Assembly: GCA_900314985.1 (NCBI GenBank) | Contig: OMXL01000032.1 | Location: 1 to 32,309 of the forward strand | DNA: 32,309 bases | Direction of reading: 5' to 3' | Source: an uncultured Prevotellaceae bacterium | GTDB lineage: Bacteria > Bacteroidota > Bacteroidia > Bacteroidales > Bacteroidaceae | Shown here: positions 24,821 to 30,635 of the stretch, in pieces | Layout: each line of letters starts with the position of its first letter | How positions within the stretch are numbered: position 1 is the stretch's first letter | Program-made: the position numbers and the translations under genes | The notes under the pieces: model-generated | What the model was told of the DNA's origin: nothing | Seen by the model: the letters and a program-made list of their open reading frames with translations, nothing else | The model's database searches: none

Positions 24821-24929
24821 AAGGGGGGAGTCTAGGGTACCTCTTGGGTACCTCTTGAGGCAAGAGGTACCCTCTCAAACCACCTTTGTACACTGGTGTT
24901 TCAGAAGATTAGGGTACCTGGGGAGGTCT
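24821..24929. repeat. Right inverted arm of the VapE unit (about 109 bases)
   Basis: Mirror of the left arm. From inside outward it shows a G-rich block, GGTACC at 24836, 24847, 24866 and 24913, and an 11-12 bp hairpin (24846-24856 with 24862-24872). The perfect 32-base outer match is at 24898-24929. No target-site duplication is visible outside either arm. Confidence 0.9.
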
Positions 24930-25115
24930 ACCCTCATTTTCAGCTTTTTTCTGCAATTAATTGCTTTTTCCTGCAAAAAAAACAACTGATACAAACACGA
25001 GACAGTTGTACCTGACGCTGGCTTAGCTATTCCCAGTCACGGCTTAGCTGTTCTTATGCCTAAATTAGCTGTGTTTACGAAGACATAAACCATAGATTAT
25101 CAATTACATAGCATC
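24930..25115. other. Non-coding stretch with three TTAGCT repeats at 21-base spacing
   Basis: TTAGCT occurs at 25023, 25044 and 25065, exactly 21 bases apart (two helical turns). The first two copies sit in GGCTTAGCT(A/G)TTC and the third in AAATTAGCTGTGT. The rest (24930-25019) is T/A-rich with no reading frame. The phased spacing resembles iterons or operator sites on one face of the helix. Confidence 0.6.
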
Positions 25116-25150
25116 GGTACACAAGTTTGTGGACCACAAACTTGTGTACC
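25116..25150. repeat. Perfect 35-base palindrome
   Basis: GGTACACAAGTTTGT at 25116-25130 is the exact reverse complement of 25136-25150, and the centre GG-A-CC continues the symmetry around base 25133. There is no T-tract on either side, so a terminator is unlikely. A dimer-binding site or a DNA hairpin is more plausible. Confidence 0.85.
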
Positions 25151-25243
25151 ACACCCCACACCCAGGTCTAGATACTCTTATTTGAAGGTGGAGAAGTATG
25201 CCATTGCAATGGGCGGAATATGAAAATAAAACATTTTTGCCTG

Positions 25244-25278
25244 AAATCTTGCTTTAGTTTATTTTTTTCGTACCTTTG
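25244..25278 (+). promoter_or_regulatory. Promoter reading into candidate structured RNA
   Basis: TTG followed by 19 bases and TACCTTTG (25271-25278), a full Bacteroidetes consensus. No protein-coding frame starts downstream on this strand. Confidence 0.7.
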
Positions 25279-25284
25279 CAACTG

Positions 25285-25458
25285 CATCTGCCCTTGCGGC
25301 TGTGAGGCACACTGAGGTGTGCGGAGCTACTGGGTGGAGCACTACATATTAGAAGGCGTTACTGACGCTTTGTTTTGGGTCGTTCTCGTAACTGTACAAG
25401 TTGTAGTTCTTAGACATTAGAGAGCTGGAAGTCAACTACCAGTCAATGCTACTCGGAT
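25285..25458 (+). ncRNA. Candidate structured RNA between VapE unit and zinc-ribbon gene
   Basis: A consensus promoter leads into about 170 bases without a credible frame but with several local hairpins. GCACAC-TGAG-GTGTGC is near 25306-25321. AAGGCGT-TACTG-ACGCTTT is at 25353-25371. CTGG and CCAG pair near the 3' end. The base composition is less AT-rich than the gene next to it. The 3' end is not defined by a clear terminator, and the RNA would run convergent with the zinc-ribbon gene. It may also be the leader of a gene displaced by the AT-rich insertion. I recognise no named RNA family. Confidence 0.4.
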
Positions 25459-26037
25459 TTAACAATCTGGTTGAGTGTTTTCTTGATTTGAATTCTTATC
25501 TTCATTTGAAATCATATTCTGATTTACGCCAGGTGTAAAAACATGTTTAAGAATCCCAAATGAAATCTCCTTGTGTTCCCCACCAATATACACTTCTCCA
25601 ATACTAAATATATAATAGTTTTTTACGGTAAAACTACTTTCGAGTATTAATTCTGCAATTCCTTTAGCAAGGAGCGAAGCAAGGCTTATTCCTAAAATCT
25701 CGCCATCGGATGAATTGTGATTATTTAGAAGCGTTGTCACCTTAGATTTAATTGCTTCTTTGTGATCGTTTTTATCGGGACAAGTCAAAACTAATAGAAA
25801 TACTATCGCTACAAAGAAAACCCATCTTTTTGTACTTTTCGTATTATTTTTCTTATTTTGATTATACACAATTACGGATGGAGACTCATTATTATTACAA
25901 GTCTCTGAGTGAGATTGATTGTTCTTGACAACGACGACCTTTTCTTTGCAATAAGGGCAAGTATAATTAAAGTCTTTTGTGTCATATTCTACAACAATAT
26001 CACATTCTTGACCACATTGAGGACACCTTATAAACAT
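25459..26037 (-). CDS. Zinc-ribbon membrane protein with DUF4359-like C-terminal domain
   Basis: The 192-residue protein begins with a zinc ribbon (Cys5, Cys8 in CPQC and Cys27, Cys30 in CPYC). A polar Asn/Ser-rich linker follows, then one transmembrane helix (residues 71-86, RWVFFVAIVFLLVLTC). The domain beginning CPDKNDHKEAIKSKV and containing NYYIFSIGEVYIGGEHKEIS resembles the DUF4359-type fold seen after a membrane helix in other Bacteroidetes proteins. The last ~25 residues are polar. The gene is clearly more AT-rich than the core genes and lies 55 bases downstream of the deiminase gene in the same orientation, so both were probably acquired together. Function is unknown; the ribbon would face the cytoplasm. 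Confidence 0.7.
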   Translation of the reverse strand: MFIRCPQCGQECDIVVEYDTKDFNYTCPYCKEKVVVVKNNQSHSETCNNNESPSVIVYNQNKKNNTKSTKRWVFFVAIVFLLVLTCPDKNDHKEAIKSKVTTLLNNHNSSDGEILGISLASLLAKGIAELILESSFTVKNYYIFSIGEVYIGGEHKEISFGILKHVFTPGVNQNMISNEDKNSNQENTQPDC

Positions 26038-26092
26038 GCTATATTTACTATTGAGTTAGTAATAAACTATTTTACTGATATGAACTAAAGGA

Positions 26093-27373
26093 TTAACGAA
26101 CTACCCAGGTCGTGCAATTTAGTAATCCACCTTCCTGTGCTACATCGTTATAATTGATTGTTTCAATAATTCTATCAGGAAAAGCATTCTGTATGATATC
26201 AATGGCTTGCTTATCCTCATCTCTTCCAAAAACAGGCAAAACTATCAAGTTGTTTACTTCCAAATAATTCACATATATACCTACAGCACTTAAGGGATGT
26301 TTGGGATCTTTTGGCTCAAAGAAAGGAACGTCTATATAATTCCATCCATTCTTATCAATGATCTTTTGTATTTTCTCGCGCCAATACTTATACTCATCAG
26401 CAAGTTTATTGCCAAGAATAGTATTTCTGTTCACGAATCTCACCATTCCGTCTGCGTGCCCTGTCATATCATCGTTTTCTGCTGGAATGATGATAATCTC
26501 GCACTCTAACAATCTGCTAAGTTCATTGACCAGTTCCTCTTTATTCCAAGTAGGATTTTCAGAGAACACTCTATCTGAAATGATTGCACGATCGTCACAG
26601 ATTAGAACATTACCACCATCAATGTTGATATTAGAAGGCTGAGCAACTATTCCATTCAAACGGCAAACCTCTTTTACATCAGAACGAGATTCTTCCCATT
26701 CTTTGTTGCCCTTGAGATAACTGGGGTCATACTTAAACTGAATAAACTTTCCAGATGGAGTTTGTACAGGCATATAGTCTCGACACCAAATATCTTTAGT
26801 CCCTTCCAAAAATCTATACTTGACATGATGCTTTTCAAGAATTTGAATGAGTCTATCACATGTTTCAGGAAACTTTGTCTTGAGCATCCCTGATAAATAG
26901 ACAATTTGCTCTCCAGAAAGAGTAGAATTAGCTGGTTCTAGCTTTTCAGTTACAGTGGATTCTATAGGTCTGGAAGTCGATTCGTTCAAAATGCTCTGTC
27001 TCTTTTCGTTGTACTTCGTCAATAATGAAGATCTTGAATAACCTAACAAACCCTTACAAATATCGTCAGTTGGTTCTAAATCATTACTGTCACAAATATC
27101 ATACAATACATCTTCTGCGCCGCGTTTTCCCAAAGTGAATGATTGTATGTATTCTTTCTTTATTTTGTTCTTAAAGAAATCATACTTGTTTAGCTTCGCC
27201 AAAATTTTCTTACGTTTTGCGTCTGTTAGCTTCTTATCTGTTAATTGGGAAAACAATTCTTTAGCAGGACGCTTATTAAATACATCTACATCTATCAAAT
27301 CAAATTTAATTCCGATAGCTGTAGCAATAGTAACTATGCTAGCAATAATACCAATAATAGATTCCAAGCTCAT
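26093..27373 (-). CDS. Membrane-anchored agmatine-deiminase / peptidylarginine-deiminase-fold enzyme
   Basis: The 426-residue protein has a C-terminal PAD_porph/agmatine deiminase domain (about 150-426). Its expected catalytic residues are present: Asp199 in WCRDYMPVQ, the IDGGNVLI motif (251-258), His306 and Asp308 in TGHADGMVRF, and nucleophile Cys420 in LLNCTTW. Such enzymes hydrolyse guanidino groups, typically converting agmatine to N-carbamoylputrescine. Unusually, about 150 residues precede the domain: a hydrophobic helix (3-22, LESIIGIIASIVTIATAIGI) and a Lys-rich helical region. Ordinary agmatine deiminases are about 350 residues and soluble. No spermidine or putrescine genes lie nearby. 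The gene is AT-rich, has a ~225-base leader with a long hairpin, and sits next to a RAYT gene, so acquisition by transfer is likely. A defence or effector role is only speculation. Confidence 0.82.
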   Translation of the reverse strand: MSLESIIGIIASIVTIATAIGIKFDLIDVDVFNKRPAKELFSQLTDKKLTDAKRKKILAKLNKYDFFKNKIKKEYIQSFTLGKRGAEDVLYDICDSNDLEPTDDICKGLLGYSRSSLLTKYNEKRQSILNESTSRPIESTVTEKLEPANSTLSGEQIVYLSGMLKTKFPETCDRLIQILEKHHVKYRFLEGTKDIWCRDYMPVQTPSGKFIQFKYDPSYLKGNKEWEESRSDVKEVCRLNGIVAQPSNINIDGGNVLICDDRAIISDRVFSENPTWNKEELVNELSRLLECEIIIIPAENDDMTGHADGMVRFVNRNTILGNKLADEYKYWREKIQKIIDKNGWNYIDVPFFEPKDPKHPLSAVGIYVNYLEVNNLIVLPVFGRDEDKQAIDIIQNAFPDRIIETINYNDVAQEGGLLNCTTWVVR

Positions 27374-27438
27374 AATCTTTACACTTTTAGGTTAATACTG
27401 TCATATTCAGCACCTAGATTAAAAGAAGGCGCAGGTCA

Positions 27439-27567
27439 TTGCCATACGCCTTTGAGGTTCACCACAAACCTGAACATGATATGGAAAAGCCTACGCCTTT
27501 ATTTGGCGGGCTCTTTTCATGTTCAAATTTGCTCTCTTTATTTGAGGTGGTGATTTCAAAGGCAATC
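27439..27567. repeat. Long imperfect hairpin (about 129 bases) between deiminase gene and RAYT gene
   Basis: The two arms pair in successive blocks. ATTGCC (27439) pairs with GGCAAT (27562). TTTGA (27452) pairs with TCAAA (27557). TCACCAC (27460) pairs with GTGGTGA (27548). GAACATGA (27473) pairs with TCATGTTC (27518). AGCC/GGCT and CGCC/GGCG enclose a TTTATTT loop. Small internal loops separate the blocks. It lies in the leader of the leftward deiminase transcript and about 108 bases from the RAYT start, so it may be a REP/BIME-type substrate of the RAYT protein or a regulatory RNA. Confidence 0.75.
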
Positions 27568-27604
27568 GAGCAATATGTCTTGTGTCTCTTGCGAAACACG
27601 TTGC

Positions 27605-27612
27605 AAATATAC
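27605..27612 (-). promoter_or_regulatory. Probable promoter -7 box of the deiminase/zinc-ribbon operon
   Basis: TATATTTG on the minus strand, about 230 bases upstream of the deiminase start. The transcript would carry the whole hairpin 27439-27567 in its leader. Confidence 0.5.
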
Positions 27613-27674
27613 GAATTATTTCAATATTAACGTACAAAAACAGAGAAAAAGTTGTATCTTTGCCCAGGAATACT

Positions 27675-28691
27675 ATGGATAGGGCAAAGTACGAAAGCCA
27701 GAAGGCATTTGCTGGAGAGAAGAAGCCATCAATGCAACGGCGCTGTGTGGACAACGACTACACAGCACGACGGATGTATATGATCACGATGACGACAGAG
27801 GGGCGGAAGCCACTCTTCGGCAAGGTGGTAGGGCGTAGCGAGGCGGTAGAACCGTCAGCAGAAGCTCCCCACATCGAGCTGTCGCCATTAGGGAAAGCCA
27901 TCGCTGAGATTTGGCAGACGATAGGCAGTCATCATCCTGAGGTAAAGGTGCTGGCGCTACAAATGATGCCAGACCATCTGCATGCTGTACTATTTGTAAA
28001 GGAAAAGATGGAGAAGCCGCTGGGCAAAGTGCTACTGGGCGTAAAGCAGGCCTGCAACCAAGTATTCCGCGAGATGATGCCCGTGGAGTTGGTTGCTGTG
28101 GCACAGCAACATGCACAACAATCAAGAGAAAACGGGCTGCTCTTTGCTAAAGGCTTTAACGACCAAATACTGCTCAGAGACGGACAGCTGGAGCGCTGGC
28201 TTAACTACTTGAAGGATAACCCTCGCCGCCTGCTAATGAAGCGAGAAAACCCAGACCTCTTTCGAGTACAGCGTGGGCTTGTATATGCAGGGCAAAGCTT
28301 TTCTGCCATTGGTAATCGCTTCCTATTGGAACGGCCACTAAAGCTACAAGTGCAGTGCTCAAGAAGCATCACAGAAGCTGACCTACAGGCAAAACTTGCA
28401 GCCTATATACAGGCAGCCCGTCAGGGCGCCGTACTTGTATCACCAGCCATCTCAAAAGGCGAGAAGGCCATCATGCGAGCAGCCTTCGAGGAAGGGCTAC
28501 CGCTTATCTATCTTCAAGAGAATGGATTTACTGATTTGGCAAAGCCTGGCGGCAAGCGCATGGATGCCTGTGCCAGAGGACAATTGCTGATTCTTGCACC
28601 TTGGGAGCACCATAACGAGAAGCTGACCATCAAGCGTGGGCAGTGCCTGGTACTGAACGAGATGGCAAGGATTATTTGCGAGGGGAGGTAG
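27675..28691 (+). CDS. REP-associated tyrosine transposase (RAYT, Y1/HUH) with C-terminal DprA/SLOG-like domain
   Basis: The start at 27675 (MDRAKYESQKAF) follows a weak TATCTTG box at 27656-27662; the longer frame from 27582 has no support. In the 338-residue protein, residues about 28-190 form a Y1 transposase domain. They hold the HUH motif MMPDHLHAVLF (His101 and His103), and FNDQILLRDGQLERWLNYLK with candidate catalytic Tyr178, then NPRR. This FND-Y-NP layout is that of RAYT/TnpA-REP single-strand transposases. Residues about 220-338 are an addition: LVSPAISKGEKAIMRAAFEE, LPLIYLQENGF and ACARGQLLILAPW resemble the Rossmann fold of DprA/Smf (SLOG) proteins. Such a domain would suit DNA or nucleotide binding. 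The C-terminal assignment is tentative. A long hairpin lies just upstream. Confidence 0.8.
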   Translation: MDRAKYESQKAFAGEKKPSMQRRCVDNDYTARRMYMITMTTEGRKPLFGKVVGRSEAVEPSAEAPHIELSPLGKAIAEIWQTIGSHHPEVKVLALQMMPDHLHAVLFVKEKMEKPLGKVLLGVKQACNQVFREMMPVELVAVAQQHAQQSRENGLLFAKGFNDQILLRDGQLERWLNYLKDNPRRLLMKRENPDLFRVQRGLVYAGQSFSAIGNRFLLERPLKLQVQCSRSITEADLQAKLAAYIQAARQGAVLVSPAISKGEKAIMRAAFEEGLPLIYLQENGFTDLAKPGGKRMDACARGQLLILAPWEHHNEKLTIKRGQCLVLNEMARIICEGR

Positions 28692-28713
28692 AATTACACA
28701 GCAGCAAACATCT

Positions 28714-28739
28714 TCAGAATATAAAACATTTTATTCTGA
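28714..28739. terminator. AT-rich hairpin after the RAYT gene
   Basis: TCAGAAT (28714-28720) pairs with ATTCTGA (28733-28739), with AAAA/TTTT inside. It lies 22 bases after the RAYT stop and may be a weak terminator or a second flanking repeat. Confidence 0.45.
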
Positions 28740-28740
28740 A

Positions 28741-28776
28741 TTTGCAATCAATGTACAAGAAAAAGTAGTACCTTTG
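28741..28776 (+). promoter_or_regulatory. Promoter of the second EamA gene
   Basis: TACCTTTG at 28769-28776 with TTTG at 28741-28744. The spacing of 24 bases is a little longer than usual. Confidence 0.6.
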
Positions 28777-28797
28777 CACCCACAAAACTAAACGACG

Positions 28798-29730
28798 ATG
28801 ATTTATATTGGTGAATTGATATCAATAGGCGTAGCGTTCTCGTGGACAGCAACGGCGCTACTGAGCGAGTTTGGCTCAAAACGACTGGGCAATCTGACGC
28901 TGAACGTGCTTCGCATGGCACTGGCACTGGTCTTCTCATTGGTTCTTTTTGGTGTAGTGACAGGTAATCCCTTGCCTGCTGGGGTATCGCCAGAGGCTGC
29001 GGGGTGGATGCTATTGTCTGGACTTGTAGGCTATGTGATTGGTGATTACTGTCTCTTCCAGTGCTATATTATAATAGGTTCGCGCTATGGACAGCTTTTT
29101 ATGACGCTGGCACCATTGGCGGCAGCCTTGATGGCGTGGGTCACGCTGGGGCAGCAAATGACGCAGATGAGCATCGTGGCGATGCTGGTGACACTATTGG
29201 GAATCGGAATTTCTGTGTTGGGACGAGGCAAGCATCATAAAGTATCGCTGAAATTACCCCTGAATGGTGTATTGTTTGCCATTGGCGCGGCAATATGTCA
29301 GGGCGTTGGCTTGGTGTTGAGTAAGATTGGTATGGATCATTACGAGGCTGCTATGCTGGCAGAAGCTGGTGTGCCTGAATGGCTGGTGCCCTTCAGTGCC
29401 AACTTCTATCGCTGCATTGCTGGTATCATAGGCTTTTCGCTCCTGCTGTGGTTTCGCAATGGAATGGCACCTTTGCGCGAGGCCATACACGACAAGAAAG
29501 GGCTTTCTGTAGCCACAGCTACCACTATCTTCGGACCCTTTGTGGGCGTAGGCTTCTCGCTAATGGCTGTACAATATACGGCGGCAGGTATAGCCTCTAC
29601 ACTGATGGCAATGACACCTATTATTATTCTGTTGCCTTCGTATTGGCTCTTCCACGAGAAAATTACTTGGCGAGCCATTCTTGGAGCCGTCATCTCTGTG
29701 GTTGGCGTCAGCCTGTTTTTCCTTGGATAA
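28798..29730 (+). CDS. EamA/DMT-family transporter
   Basis: The 310-residue protein has ten hydrophobic helices in two EamA repeats. They are IGVAFSWTATALLSEFGSKR at the start and GAAICQGVGLVLSKIGMDHY after a short basic hinge (GRGKHHKVSLK). The end is GAVISVVGVSLFFLG. It likely moves a small metabolite across the inner membrane; the substrate cannot be inferred. Sequence similarity to the EamA gene at 21518 is limited to the fold. It marks the return to core genes after the accessory region and ends at a strong terminator shared with the convergent fumarate reductase operon. Confidence 0.88.
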   Translation: MIYIGELISIGVAFSWTATALLSEFGSKRLGNLTLNVLRMALALVFSLVLFGVVTGNPLPAGVSPEAAGWMLLSGLVGYVIGDYCLFQCYIIIGSRYGQLFMTLAPLAAALMAWVTLGQQMTQMSIVAMLVTLLGIGISVLGRGKHHKVSLKLPLNGVLFAIGAAICQGVGLVLSKIGMDHYEAAMLAEAGVPEWLVPFSANFYRCIAGIIGFSLLLWFRNGMAPLREAIHDKKGLSVATATTIFGPFVGVGFSLMAVQYTAAGIASTLMAMTPIIILLPSYWLFHEKITWRAILGAVISVVGVSLFFLG

Positions 29731-29743
29731 ATAAGCAAAAAAA

Positions 29744-29776
29744 TACCCCCTATCCTTTTGATAAGAATAGGGGGTA
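29744..29776. terminator. Bidirectional terminator between EamA gene and frdB
   Basis: TACCCCCTAT (29744-29753) pairs with ATAGGGGGTA (29767-29776). AAATATTTG follows on the plus strand, and TTTTTTGC follows on the minus strand. The minus-strand T-run makes it a strong terminator for the frdAB transcript. Confidence 0.8.
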
Positions 29777-29794
29777 AATATTTGTCAGCTTAAT

Positions 29795-30553
29795 TTAGTC
29801 AGCCAACTTTGCCTTAATCATCTCGCGGTTCAGGCGAGCGATGTTAGCGATGGTCTCGTTCTTAGGACATACTGCCTCGCAGGCGCGAGTGTTGGTGCAG
29901 TTACCGAAGCCGAGCTCATCCATCTTGGCAATCATGTTCTTAACGCGACGGGCAGCCTCTACACGGCCCTGAGGAAGCAGGGCGAGCTGAGAAACCTTAG
30001 AAGATACGAACAGCATGGCAGAACCATTCTTACAAGCTGCTACGCAAGCGCCACAGCCGATGCAAGATGCGCAGTCCATAGCCTCGTCGGCATCCTCCTT
30101 AGGAATGAGGATAGCGTTGGCATCCTGAGCCTGACCTGTGCGGATAGTAGTGTAACCACCAGCCTGGATAATCTTATCGAAGGCGTTGCGGTCTACCATA
30201 CAGTCCTTGATAACAGGGAAGGCTGCTGAGCGCCAAGGCTCGACGGTGATGACGTCGCCATCGTTGAAACGGCGCATGTAGAGCTGACAGGTGGTAGCAC
30301 CGCGCTCTGTCTTGCCATGAGGCGTACCATTAATATACAGTGAACACATACCGCAGATACCCTCGCGGCAGTCGTGGTCGAACACGAAGGGCTCCTTGCC
30401 TTCGTTGATGAGCTCCTCGTTCAGGATGTCAAGCATCTCGAGGAACGAGGTATCATCGGGGATATCGTGCATCTCGTGGGTGTCGAAATGTCCCTGGTCC
30501 TTGGGGCCATTCTGGCGCCAGAACTTTATTGTAAATGAAATATTTCTTGCCAT
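29795..30553 (-). CDS. frdB: Fumarate reductase / succinate dehydrogenase iron-sulfur subunit
   Basis: The 252-residue protein has an N-terminal 2Fe-2S ferredoxin domain ([16 protein letters not shown] near residues 60-75, then TTCQLYM). A C-terminal domain carries [17 protein letters not shown] and [13 protein letters not shown], which hold the 4Fe-4S and 3Fe-4S clusters. It passes electrons between the membrane quinone subunit and the FAD subunit encoded upstream. In Bacteroidales this complex mainly reduces fumarate during fermentation. It lies 82 bases after frdA in the same operon. The direction of reaction (frd or sdh) is inferred from the lineage; the sequence fits both. Confidence 0.95.
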   Translation of the reverse strand: MARNISFTIKFWRQNGPKDQGHFDTHEMHDIPDDTSFLEMLDILNEELINEGKEPFVFDHDCREGICGMCSLYINGTPHGKTERGATTCQLYMRRFNDGDVITVEPWRSAAFPVIKDCMVDRNAFDKIIQAGGYTTIRTGQAQDANAILIPKEDADEAMDCASCIGCGACVAACKNGSAMLFVSSKVSQLALLPQGRVEAARRVKNMIAKMDELGFGNCTNTRACEAVCPKNETIANIARLNREMIKAKLAD

Positions 30554-30635
30554 AATTCTTAAGTTATCTTTGATGACTTAATGGCTTCGCCTCAGCAAAG
30601 CACAAGCAAGCTTGGCTTTGCATTCGGCTTGCACA

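Noticed and set aside
24699-24893. 64-codon minus-strand frame overlapping the right arm of the VapE unit
   Set aside because: It reads through the inverted-arm repeats and the VapE promoter, and its product has no recognisable pattern.
23339-24929. Ordinary insertion sequence
   Set aside because: The protein is a VapE ATPase with no transposase motif, the arms are far longer than usual IS ends, and no target duplication is visible.
25446-25538. 30-codon plus-strand frame after the candidate RNA
   Set aside because: It is antisense to the zinc-ribbon gene, short, and without a distinctive pattern.
27582-27674. Upstream extension of the RAYT gene (31 more codons)
   Set aside because: It overlaps both predicted promoter boxes in the divergent region and shows no conserved domain sequence.
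29744-29776. Possible regulatory hairpin or attachment site
   Set aside because: GC-rich stem, T-run and location between convergent genes are fully explained by a terminator.
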